This document shows positions 1 to 7,256 of a stretch of DNA of 23,181 nucleotides, in pieces (the first letter of the stretch is position 1; every line of letters starts with the position of its first letter). The position numbers and the translations under genes are program-made. Under the pieces are notes generated by a model. It saw nothing but the letters and a program-made list of their open reading frames with translations, did not search any database and was not told the DNA's origin. Origin of the DNA: an uncultured Mycoplasmatota bacterium (GTDB taxonomy: Bacteria > Bacillota_I > Bacilli_A > RF39 > UBA660); contig URVV01000016.1 in assembly GCA_900551455.1 (NCBI GenBank), positions 1 through 23,181 on the forward strand, given 5' to 3'.

Positions 1-7
1 GAACATT

Positions 8-42
8 GATAAGTTTATGAAAAAATAAACTTATCTTTTCTT
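8..42 (+). terminator. Rho-independent terminator of an upstream gene
   Basis: An 11-bp perfect inverted repeat (GATAAGTTTAT at 8-18 and ATAAACTTATC at 25-35) with a 6-nt loop is followed by TTTTCTTCT. The gene it ends lies to the left of the window. The stem is A+T-rich, and the poly-A-like loop side could also let it work in the other direction. Confidence 0.75.
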
Positions 43-52
43 CTAATTTAAC

Positions 53-81
53 TATACATTTTTACCTATTTAGTGTATAAT
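53..81 (+). promoter_or_regulatory. Probable sigma-A promoter of miaB
   Basis: TATACA (53-58, 4 of 6 consensus bases) is followed after 17 bp by a perfect TATAAT (76-81). The start codon of miaB is 21 bp downstream, so the leader would be short. AAGGA at 87-91 is the likely ribosome binding site. Confidence 0.65.
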
Positions 82-102
82 CAACTAAGGAAGTGAAGTA
101 GT

Positions 103-1512
103 ATGAATTTACCAAATATGCAAAATGCCAAAGTAAGAGGAAAAAGTAAAGTAAATATATTATATGATGATTACAATGCTATAAATATTGGCTACCAAAA
201 AAAATATTTAATCTTAACTTATGGTTGCCAAATGAATGTTCACGATAGTGAAAATATCTCTGGAATAATGGAAGATTTAGGATATACCAAAACTGAAGAT
301 ATGAATGATGCCGATGTCATAATAGTTAACACTTGCGCTATCAGAGAAAATGCCCATAACAAAGCTGAAGGTATGTTAGGAAGAATCAAACACCTAAAAG
401 AAACCAAAGAAAACATCATTGTTATTTTTTGTGGATGTATGGCTCAAGAAGAAAAACTTGTGAATAAAATAAAAGATTATAAATGGTTAGATATAATCTG
501 TGGAACTCACAATTACCACAAAATTCCAGAATATTTAAACAAATACATTAAAGAAAATGAAAAGATTCGTGAAGTTTACAGTATCGAAGGTAACGTTATT
601 GAAAACATTCCTGTAAAAAGAGATTCTAAATATACTGCTTGGGTAAATATCCAATACGGCTGTGATAAATTCTGTACCTATTGTATTGTTCCATACACCA
701 GAGGAAAACAAAGAAGTCGTTTACCTAAGGATATTATCGAAGAAGTACAAGAACTATATAATAATGGTTACCAAGAAGTAACTCTTCTAGGACAGAATGT
801 AAATGCCTATGGAAAAGATCTAAATCAAGATTATGACTTTGCTGATTTACTGGGGGAAGTTAGTCAAACCGGTATCCCTCGAATCCGCTTTGTAACAAGT
901 CATCCTTGGGATTTTACTGATAAAATGATTGAGACTATAAGTAACTGTGAAAATATTATGCCATATATTCATCTACCTCTACAATCTGGATCAAACCGAA
1001 TATTAAAACTAATGGGAAGAAAATATACCACTGAGGAATATTTAGAATTGGTAGCTAAAATCAGAAAGAACATTCCCAATGTAAGTATAACTACTGATAT
1101 TATTGTTGGTTTTCCCGGAGAAACAGATGAAGATTTTAACCAAACACTAGAAATGGTAGAAAAAGTAAAATATGATTTAGCATATACTTTTATTTATTCT
1201 AAAAGAGAAGGGACACCAGCTGCTATTATGGATGATCCAATTACTATGGAAACAAAAAAACAACGACTTTCAAAACTAAATAGTTTAATAAATAAATACG
1301 CTAAAGAGAGTAATGAAAAAATGCTTAACACGGTAGCAGATGTATTAATTATTTCTCCATCAGAAAAAGCTAATAAATTTATGGGATATACGGATAATAT
1401 GAAACTAGTTAACGTATCCTGCCCCGAAGAATACTTAGGAAAAATTATTAAAGTTAAAATAACTGGTGCTAAAACTTGGTCATTAGATGGTGAAATAGAT
1501 GGAAAAAAATAG
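103..1512 (+). CDS. miaB: tRNA-2-methylthio-N6-dimethylallyladenosine synthase MiaB
   Basis: A radical-SAM methylthiotransferase that adds the methylthio group to i6A37 in tRNAs reading UNN codons, using two 4Fe-4S clusters in the cytosol. The 469-residue protein has the full family layout. The N-terminal UPF0004 domain carries cluster cysteines C42 (YGCQMN), C78 (NTCAIRE) and C112 (GCM). The radical-SAM motif is C187-x3-C191-x2-C194 (GCDKFCTYC). A TRAM domain fills about residues 400-469 for tRNA binding. A 35-residue extension precedes the first domain, as in Bacillus MiaB. The gene starts at ATG 103 behind a weak AAGGA site. Its end overlaps the next gene by 14 bases, which suggests coupled translation. 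MtaB or RimO are unlikely: the motif spacing and the conserved miaB-ricA neighbourhood favour MiaB. Confidence 0.95.
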   Translation: MNLPNMQNAKVRGKSKVNILYDDYNAINIGYQKKYLILTYGCQMNVHDSENISGIMEDLGYTKTEDMNDADVIIVNTCAIRENAHNKAEGMLGRIKHLKETKENIIVIFCGCMAQEEKLVNKIKDYKWLDIICGTHNYHKIPEYLNKYIKENEKIREVYSIEGNVIENIPVKRDSKYTAWVNIQYGCDKFCTYCIVPYTRGKQRSRLPKDIIEEVQELYNNGYQEVTLLGQNVNAYGKDLNQDYDFADLLGEVSQTGIPRIRFVTSHPWDFTDKMIETISNCENIMPYIHLPLQSGSNRILKLMGRKYTTEEYLELVAKIRKNIPNVSITTDIIVGFPGETDEDFNQTLEMVEKVKYDLAYTFIYSKREGTPAAIMDDPITMETKKQRLSKLNSLINKYAKESNEKMLNTVADVLIISPSEKANKFMGYTDNMKLVNVSCPEEYLGKIIKVKITGAKTWSLDGEIDGKK

Positions 1513-1828
1513 TTTAGAAGAATTATTCTCATCAATTGAAAATTCCAAACTATATAAAGAATATCAACAAATGGTAAATATATTAAATAAAGATAGTGAA
1601 ATAAAAACTTTAATCGAAGAAATAAAAGCCCTAGAAAAAAAAGCTACTTATTTAGAAAACATCGGCGATGCCTCATATAAAGAAATAGACAATATAATTA
1701 AAGAAAAAGCCAATACCTTAAATAATAAACAAGTATATATTGAATATTTAAATAAAATGTCAGATTTTAATCAAGAATTATCCGTATCAAGTAAAATGAT
1801 TTCTGATTATCTAAGTGAAAAAGTATAA
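1499..1828 (+). CDS. YlbF/YmcA (RicA)-family protein, short form
   Basis: A 109-residue, strongly charged, all-helical protein that fits the YlbF/YmcA (Com_YlbF) family. Its position directly after miaB matches ymcB-ymcA of Bacillus subtilis, where YmcA (RicA) joins RicF and RicT in a complex that affects RNase Y-dependent mRNA maturation and development. The identification rests on context plus helical pattern, with no catalytic motif to check. The protein is about 35 residues shorter than B. subtilis YmcA and has no cysteine at all, so it could not contribute ligands to the Fe-S clusters reported for the Ric complex. The start ATG 1499 lies inside miaB, five bases after GGTGA (1489-1493). 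The stop codon sits in the left arm of the terminator. Confidence 0.75.
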   Translation: MEKNSLEELFSSIENSKLYKEYQQMVNILNKDSEIKTLIEEIKALEKKATYLENIGDASYKEIDNIIKEKANTLNNKQVYIEYLNKMSDFNQELSVSSKMISDYLSEKV

Positions 1829-1856
1829 AACCCTAATTAGGGTCTTATACTTTTTT
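1821..1856 (+). terminator. Rho-independent terminator after the ricA-like gene
   Basis: AAGTATAA (1821-1828) pairs with TTATACTT (1845-1852), and inside it ACCCTA pairs with TAGGGT (1830-1843), followed by six T (1851-1856). The stop codon TAA (1826-1828) is part of the stem. This separates the miaB unit from the transport/ADI unit. Confidence 0.85.
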
Positions 1857-1905
1857 AAATCTAAGTATATCCATTACTTAATAAAATGTTATAAAATATA
1901 TTTTT

Positions 1906-1919
1906 TTGTAACGTTTCAA
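1906..1919. promoter_or_regulatory. CRE-like / LacI-family-like operator palindrome
   Basis: TTGTAACGTTTCAA is a palindrome with a central CG and only one mismatched pair (T1909/T1916). It directly abuts the -35 hexamer. The TG(T/A)AA-CG-TT(T/A)CA pattern resembles CcpA/LacI-family operators, but it is two bases shorter than the usual 14-bp CRE core. A second, looser inverted repeat TTTGTAA/TTACAAA (1905-1911 and 1921-1927) covers the -35. A role in repressing the ADI unit is inference. Confidence 0.4.
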
Positions 1920-1948
1920 TTTACAAACAAATATTTTTTTGTTATAAT
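1920..1948 (+). promoter_or_regulatory. Sigma-A promoter of the ABC importer / ADI unit
   Basis: TTTACA (1920-1925) and TATAAT (1943-1948) are separated by exactly 17 bp. The leader to ATG 1970 is short, leaving no room for a riboswitch or T-box. A strong AGGAGG site (1959-1964) lies 5 bases before the start codon. Confidence 0.8.
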
Positions 1949-1969
1949 CTAATATGATAGGAGGTTCAT

Positions 1970-2683
1970 ATGAAGAAACTGTTTTTTATCGTATGTTGTC
2001 TTTTTGCATTAACCGGTTGTCAAAAAAATAAAAATGAAATAGTTATGGTAACAGAAGCTGGATTTGCTCCATACGAATACTACGAAAGTGGAAAGATTGT
2101 CGGAGTTGATATAGATATTGCCAATGAAATTGCCACTCATCTTGGTAAAAAGCTAGTTATTAAAGATATTGCTTTTGATTCAATTATAAATGAATTAAAT
2201 AGTGGTAAAGCTGATTTTGCTGCTGCCGGTATGAGTATTACTGAAGAAAGATTAGAAGAAGTTGATTTTTCATTAGAATACGTCGTCTCAAATCAAATAG
2301 TTATGGCGAGAAAAGGTTCCAAGATAAATCTAAACAATTTAGATGGCTTAAAATTAGCAGTACAATTAGGATCTGTTGCTGACACCTATGCTACTAAAAA
2401 CTATAAAAAATCAACCATCACCCAACAGAAAAAATACTTATCAATGGTCGAAGATCTAAAATCAGGTAAAGTAGATGCGATTATAATGGACAATCTACCA
2501 GCTAAAGAAATAATAAAAGCAAATGATAACTTACAAATTCTAGATGGCTATTTATTTAGTGACAGTTATGGTATCGCCGTTAAAAAAGGTAATACAGAAC
2601 TACTAAATAGCATCAATCAAGTATTAGAAAAACTAATGAAGGAAAAAAAGATTGAACAATATGTTATCAATCACTCAAAATAA
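1970..2683 (+). CDS. Polar amino-acid ABC importer, substrate-binding lipoprotein (probably arginine)
   Basis: Extracytoplasmic solute-binding protein of family 3 (SBP_bac_3). It begins with a lipoprotein signal peptide ending in the lipobox LTGC, so C17 would be lipidated and anchored in the membrane. The ligand-cleft signature is intact: FAPYEY (32-37), GVDID (45-49), the MSIT-x2-R segment with R94 (expected to hold the ligand carboxylate) and D174 (expected to hold the amino group). At 237 residues it is a compact member. It is the first gene of an importer (permease and ATPase follow) and sits directly upstream of arcABC, so arginine is the likely ligand. The cleft alone does not exclude lysine, histidine or glutamine. 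It starts behind a strong AGGAGG site. Confidence 0.9.
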   Translation: MKKLFFIVCCLFALTGCQKNKNEIVMVTEAGFAPYEYYESGKIVGVDIDIANEIATHLGKKLVIKDIAFDSIINELNSGKADFAAAGMSITEERLEEVDFSLEYVVSNQIVMARKGSKINLNNLDGLKLAVQLGSVADTYATKNYKKSTITQQKKYLSMVEDLKSGKVDAIIMDNLPAKEIIKANDNLQILDGYLFSDSYGIAVKKGNTELLNSINQVLEKLMKEKKIEQYVINHSK

Positions 2684-2685
2684 CT

Positions 2686-3372
2686 ATGATGGAACGTATT
2701 ATTGAAGATTTTTACAAAAGCGTTATTTATGATAACCGCTATATGATAATTCTTAAAGGACTAAAAAACACTATTATAATAGCCATAGGCTCAGTAGTAA
2801 TAGGTATTATTTTAGGATTACTAATAGCAGTCATCAAAGACAAATATGAAAAAACAAAAAGACTTCCTGTATTAGCCTTTATAAGTAAACTGTATGTCAC
2901 AGTTATAAGGGGGACACCTGCCTTATTACAATTAATGATTATCTACTATGTGATCTTTAAAAGTATTAATATCAATCCCGTTTTAGTAGGCATTTTAGCA
3001 TTTGGTATTAATTCTGGAGCCTATGTCTCAGAAATAATAAGAGCCGGTATCAATTCAGTAAATATAGGCCAAATGGAAGCCGCTAAAAGTTTAGGATTAA
3101 GTTATCATCAAAGTATGAGTTTTATAATCTTACCACAAGCCATAAAGAATGTCTTACCCGCCTTAGGAAACGAGTTTGTTACTCTAGTTAAAGAAACATC
3201 CGTTGCCGGATATATTGGAATCATTGAACTAACCAAGTCAGGTGATATCATTGCTTCTAACACATATAACTACTTTTTCCCATTAATCATAACTGCATTA
3301 ATATATTTATTTCTAACTACCATATTATCTAAACTTTTAAATAACTTTGAAAGGAAGAATAATCATGCTTAA
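2686..3372 (+). CDS. Polar amino-acid ABC importer, permease
   Basis: Membrane subunit of the HisM/ArtQ/GlnP family, 228 residues with about five membrane segments (the first near residues 29-50, the last near 197-216). The family signature RGTPALLQL is at 75-83. The cytoplasmic EAA loop that docks on the ATPase starts at E131 (EAAKSLGLS) and runs to about 151. A single permease gene suggests a homodimer. The start ATG 2686 (or ATG 2689) follows the previous stop by two bases without a clear Shine-Dalgarno site, so translation is probably coupled. The end overlaps the ATPase gene by eight bases. Confidence 0.92.
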   Translation: MMERIIEDFYKSVIYDNRYMIILKGLKNTIIIAIGSVVIGIILGLLIAVIKDKYEKTKRLPVLAFISKLYVTVIRGTPALLQLMIIYYVIFKSININPVLVGILAFGINSGAYVSEIIRAGINSVNIGQMEAAKSLGLSYHQSMSFIILPQAIKNVLPALGNEFVTLVKETSVAGYIGIIELTKSGDIIASNTYNYFFPLIITALIYLFLTTILSKLLNNFERKNNHA

Positions 3373-4078
3373 AATAAAAAATCTTAAAAAAAGTTTTAAT
3401 GGCGTAAAAGTCCTAAAAAATATTAATTTAGAAGTAGAAAAAGGTGAAAGAATAGTCATTATTGGTCCATCTGGTAGTGGTAAATCAACCCTCTTAAGAT
3501 GTATTAACCGTATGACCAATCCGACAAGCGGATTTATTTACTTTAATGATATATTACTAACTAATGAAAATATAACCGAATATCGTCAAAAAATAGGTAT
3601 GGTCTTTCAAACATTTAATCTATTTAATAATTTAACCGTCCTAAATAATATAATTTTAGCTCCTGTTAAATTAGGATTAATGACTGAACAAGACGCCAAG
3701 AAAAAAGCTTGTGAATATTTAAAAAAGATAAATTTAATTGATAAAATAAATGTTTACCCCCAAAGTTTATCTGGAGGAGAACGACAAAGAGTAGCTATCA
3801 TAAGAACCCTTATGACAAACCCAGAAATAATTCTTTTCGATGAGCCAACATCAGCACTAGACCCCGAAATGGTCAAAGAAGTACAAGAGTTAATGTTAAA
3901 ATTAGCTGCTGATGGAATGACTATGATAATAGTCACTCACGAGGTCAGTTTTGTAAAGAAAGTAGCTACCAAAATTATATTCCTAGATGAAGGTAAAATA
4001 GTTTGCAGTGGAACATATCAAGATTTAATAAATTCTGATAACGAAACCGTTAAATTATTTTTATCAAATATAAAATAA
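3365..4078 (+). CDS. Polar amino-acid ABC importer, ATPase
   Basis: ATP-binding subunit of the GlnQ/HisP/ArtP type, 237 residues, cytoplasmic. All elements are present: Walker A GPSGSGKS (34-41), Q-loop near Q82, ABC signature LSGGERQ (135-141), Walker B IILFDEP (155-161) and H-loop H192. ATG 3365 is chosen over an upstream in-frame TTG at 3347. The ATG has AAGGAAG (3351-3357) at proper spacing, and MLKIKNLKKSF is the usual start of the family. The gene overlaps the permease by eight bases and is followed after 13 bases by arcA, so importer and arginine pathway appear to share one mRNA. Confidence 0.93.
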   Translation: MLKIKNLKKSFNGVKVLKNINLEVEKGERIVIIGPSGSGKSTLLRCINRMTNPTSGFIYFNDILLTNENITEYRQKIGMVFQTFNLFNNLTVLNNIILAPVKLGLMTEQDAKKKACEYLKKINLIDKINVYPQSLSGGERQRVAIIRTLMTNPEIILFDEPTSALDPEMVKEVQELMLKLAADGMTMIIVTHEVSFVKKVATKIIFLDEGKIVCSGTYQDLINSDNETVKLFLSNIK

Positions 4079-4091
4079 AAGGGAGGAAAAA

Positions 4092-5315
4092 ATGATAAAT
4101 GTAAAAAGTGAAATTGCACCACTAAAAAAAGTATTACTACATAGACCAGGAAATGAATTGTTAAATTTAACCCCTGACTCATTAGGAAGATTATTATTTG
4201 ATGATATTCCATACTTAAAAGTGGCCAGAGAGGAACACGATGAATTCGCAAGAATTCTAGCAGCCAATGGTGTTGAGGTCGTATATCTAGAAGATTTAAT
4301 GGCTGAAACCCTAGATCAAAACCCATATTTAAAGGAAAAATTCATCAAACAATTTGTATTTGAAGCCGGAATAAAAACTCCGAAATACAAAAATGCCGTT
4401 ACCGAATTTCTAATGGGCTTTAATGATAATAAAGAATTAGTATTAAAAACAATGGAAGGAATAAATGTTAACGAATTATCTGCAATGGAAAGAGATACAG
4501 AACATTCTCTAGTAGATCTAGTTACTGAAGAATCAAAGTTTTTAGCAGACCCAATGCCAAACCTTGTATTTACTCGTGATCCATTTGCTTCCGTAGGAAA
4601 TGGAATAACCTTACACAAAATGTGCTTCCCAACTAGATGTCGTGAAACAATTTATGCTGAATATATCTTTAATTACCATAAAGATTATAAAGATACCGTT
4701 AAATACTATGATAGATATAATCCATACCATATCGAAGGAGGAGATATACTTGTATTAAATGACCATATATTAGCTATTGGAGTTAGTCAAAGAACTGAAC
4801 CAGAAGCAATAGAACAATTAGCACTTAATTTATTTAAAGATGCTGAATGTCCATTTGATACAATTCTTGCTTTCAACATTCCATCATCTAGAGCATTTAT
4901 GCACCTAGATACCGTATTTACTCAAATAGATTATGATAAATTTACCTACCATCCAGGAATTATGGATACTCTTCAAGTATTTGAAATAAAAGAAGATGTA
5001 ATGGAGGGCATTAAAGTTAAAGAAATAAATGACTCACTAGAAAATATCTTAGAAAAATATCTAAAACGTGATATTACCCTAATTCCTTGTGGAGGAGGAG
5101 ACAAAATAATCTCAGAACGTGAACAATGGAATGATGGTTCTAATACCTTATGCATTGCTCCAGGAGTAGTTATCGTCTACGATCGTAACAATATTACTAA
5201 TGCCGTTTTAAGAAGATATGGCATCAAAGTATTAGAAATGCACGGATCAGAATTATCACGTGGACGTGGTGGTCCAAGGTGTATGAGTATGCCATTAATC
5301 AGAAAGGAAAGATAA
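4092..5315 (+). CDS. arcA: Arginine deiminase
   Basis: Hydrolyses L-arginine to citrulline and ammonia, the first step of the arginine deiminase (ADI) pathway. The 407-residue protein matches the family length. It shows the guanidino-modifying-enzyme signatures: NLVFTRDPFA (157-166), EGGD (215-218), HLDT with catalytic H271, and the C-terminal GRGGPRCMSMP with nucleophile C397. The start ATG follows a strong AGGGAGG site (4080-4086). One base separates its stop from the start of arcB. Its ammonia output would also counter acid stress. No truncation or missing catalytic residue was seen. Confidence 0.97.
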   Translation: MINVKSEIAPLKKVLLHRPGNELLNLTPDSLGRLLFDDIPYLKVAREEHDEFARILAANGVEVVYLEDLMAETLDQNPYLKEKFIKQFVFEAGIKTPKYKNAVTEFLMGFNDNKELVLKTMEGINVNELSAMERDTEHSLVDLVTEESKFLADPMPNLVFTRDPFASVGNGITLHKMCFPTRCRETIYAEYIFNYHKDYKDTVKYYDRYNPYHIEGGDILVLNDHILAIGVSQRTEPEAIEQLALNLFKDAECPFDTILAFNIPSSRAFMHLDTVFTQIDYDKFTYHPGIMDTLQVFEIKEDVMEGIKVKEINDSLENILEKYLKRDITLIPCGGGDKIISEREQWNDGSNTLCIAPGVVIVYDRNNITNAVLRRYGIKVLEMHGSELSRGRGGPRCMSMPLIRKER

Positions 5316-5316
5316 A

Positions 5317-6315
5317 ATGAATCTAATAGGAAGAGATTTCCTTAAATTACTAGATTATACAGAAGAGGAAATCCGCTATTTACTAGACCTAGCTAAATAT
5401 TTTAAAGAATTAAAACATAAAGGAGTAATGCACAAATTCCTTGAAGGAAAAAACATTGCTATCTTATTTGAAAAAGACAGTACTAGAACAAGATGTTCCT
5501 TTGAAGTAGCAGGATATGATTTAGGAATGGGTGTAACCTACCTAGGACCAACTGGAAGTCAAATGGGTAAAAAAGAAAGTATTGCAGATACTGCAAGAGT
5601 ATTATGCCGTATGTATGATGGTATAGAATACCGTGGCTTTGACCAAACAATAGTCGAAGATCTCGCTAAATATTCAACAGTTCCTGTATGGAATGGTTTA
5701 ACTAATGAATACCATCCAACTCAAATGCTAGCAGATATTATGACTGCTGAAGAACACTTAGGAAATATGAAAGGAAAAACCCTATGTTTTTGCGGTGATG
5801 CCAGAAACAATGTTGCTAATTCCTTAATGGTAATCTGTTCTAAACTAGGAATAAACTTTACTTGTTGTGCTCCAAAAGAACTATTCCCTGAACAATCATT
5901 AGTAGAAACCTGTAAAGACATTGCTAAAAAAACTGGTTCAGTAATAACTCTAACTGAAGATATTATGAAAGGTACTAAAGGAGCCCACGTAATATATACA
6001 GATGTCTGGGTATCAATGGGCGAACCAATCGAAAAATGGCAGGAAAGAATTAACTTGCTCCACAAATATCAAGTAACTTCAGAAGTAATGAATAATGCTT
6101 CACCTGATGCTATCTTCCTACATTGCCTACCATCATTCCACGATACTAACACCACTATTGGAAAAGATATCTATGAAAAATATGGCCTAAAAGAAATGGA
6201 AGTAACAAACGAAGTATTTGAAAGTGAAAGATCAAAAGTATTTGATGAAGCAGAAAATCGTATGCATACCATAAAAGCTGTTATATATGCTACCCTAGGC
6301 GATGATAATAAATGA
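5317..6315 (+). CDS. arcB: Ornithine carbamoyltransferase, catabolic type
   Basis: Converts citrulline and phosphate to ornithine and carbamoyl phosphate, the second ADI step. At 332 residues it carries the carbamoyl-phosphate site STRTR (55-59), HPTQ (133-136), the ornithine-binding D-x3-SMG segment (229-235) and the catalytic HCLP motif (269-272). By sequence it could act in either direction. Its place between arcA and arcC argues for the catabolic role. The ribosome binding site AAAGGAAAG lies in the last codons of arcA. Its TGA stop overlaps the arcC start (ATGA), a sign of coupled translation and evidence that TGA is a stop in this organism. Confidence 0.96.
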   Translation: MNLIGRDFLKLLDYTEEEIRYLLDLAKYFKELKHKGVMHKFLEGKNIAILFEKDSTRTRCSFEVAGYDLGMGVTYLGPTGSQMGKKESIADTARVLCRMYDGIEYRGFDQTIVEDLAKYSTVPVWNGLTNEYHPTQMLADIMTAEEHLGNMKGKTLCFCGDARNNVANSLMVICSKLGINFTCCAPKELFPEQSLVETCKDIAKKTGSVITLTEDIMKGTKGAHVIYTDVWVSMGEPIEKWQERINLLHKYQVTSEVMNNASPDAIFLHCLPSFHDTNTTIGKDIYEKYGLKEMEVTNEVFESERSKVFDEAENRMHTIKAVIYATLGDDNK

Positions 6316-7241
6316 GGATTGTCATTGCCCTAGGTGGTAACGCCTTGGGGAATACCCCAGAAAAACAATTAAAACTAGTAAAAAAGACCGCAAAACAATT
6401 AGTAAAGATAATAAAATCTGGACATGAAGTAGTAGTAGTCCACGGAAACGGTCCCCAAGTAGGAATGATTAATCTAGCATTTGAAAGTGCCTATCAAAAT
6501 GAAGCCGGGACCCCATTAATGCCTTTTGCCGAATGTGGAGCTATGAGTCAAGGATATATTGGATATCACTTACAACAAGCTATTAAAGAAGAACTACAAA
6601 AAAGTAATATTCAAAAAGAATGTGTGACAATCATTACTCAGGTTTTAGTAGATGTTAAAGATAAAGCCTTTAACAACCCTACAAAACCTGTAGGAATGTT
6701 TTATAATCAAGAAGATGCTAATAAAATAGCTTCTTCCAAAGGTTATATATTTGTCGAAGATGCTGGTCGTGGTTACAGGAGAGTTGTACCATCTCCAAAA
6801 CCAGTAAGCATCATTGAACAACCGGTTATTGAAGACCTTGTTCAAAACGGAAATATTGTTATTACCTGTGGAGGTGGTGGCATACCTGTAGTAAAATCAA
6901 ATAAAGGTTTAGTTGGAGTAGATGCCGTTATTGATAAAGATTTTGCTGCTTGTCGACTAGCCACAGCCATAAATGCGGATGTCTTACTCATTTTAACTGC
7001 CGTTCCTAAAGTATGTATAGGTTATAATACCGAACACGTCAAACAATTAGACAAAGTAACTGTAGATAAAATGAAAAAATATGCTGAAGCCGGAGAATTC
7101 GCTAAAGGAAGTATGCTTCCAAAAGTTGAATCATGTATTCAGTTTATCGAAGACAACCCTCAAGGAGTAGCAATCATTTCTGAACTCTGTGAAGGACTAT
7201 CAGCCCTAAACGGAAAATCTGGTACAAGAATAATAAAATAG
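6312..7241 (+). CDS. arcC: Carbamate kinase
   Basis: Transfers phosphate from carbamoyl phosphate to ADP, yielding ATP, CO2 and ammonia: the energy-conserving step of the ADI pathway. The 309-residue amino-acid-kinase-fold protein has the N-terminal glycine loop (IALGGNALG, 5-13), HGNGPQVG (44-51), the NADVLLILT nucleotide-binding strand and the C-terminal KGSMLPKVE motif. The start is ATG 6312, overlapping the arcB stop by four bases, with no strong Shine-Dalgarno site of its own. The length is normal and no key residue is missing. Confidence 0.96.
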   Translation: MRIVIALGGNALGNTPEKQLKLVKKTAKQLVKIIKSGHEVVVVHGNGPQVGMINLAFESAYQNEAGTPLMPFAECGAMSQGYIGYHLQQAIKEELQKSNIQKECVTIITQVLVDVKDKAFNNPTKPVGMFYNQEDANKIASSKGYIFVEDAGRGYRRVVPSPKPVSIIEQPVIEDLVQNGNIVITCGGGGIPVVKSNKGLVGVDAVIDKDFAACRLATAINADVLLILTAVPKVCIGYNTEHVKQLDKVTVDKMKKYAEAGEFAKGSMLPKVESCIQFIEDNPQGVAIISELCEGLSALNGKSGTRIIK

Positions 7242-7256
7242 GGAGGAAAAATTAAA

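Noticed and set aside
1194..1535. Open frames on the - strand opposite miaB and many other genes (for example 4018-4618, 7886-8275, 15417-15692)
   Set aside because: They lie opposite genes with full family motifs, have no ribosome binding site or recognisable domain, and are expected shadow frames of A+T-rich coding DNA.
1829..1969. T-box or riboswitch in the leader of the arginine unit
   Set aside because: The promoter lies only about 20 bp before the start codon, leaving too short a leader for a structured RNA element.
3347..3364. Upstream TTG start for the ABC ATPase (3347), and likewise TTG 14233 for the flippase, TTG 19915 for the polymerase and GTG 21913 for the Alg13-like subunit
   Set aside because: In each case a downstream ATG has a better-placed Shine-Dalgarno site and the protein start expected for the family.
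6312..6315. Mollicute-type recoding of TGA as Trp
   Set aside because: TGA ends arcB and the flippase gene at sensible places, and all conserved Trp codons seen are TGG.
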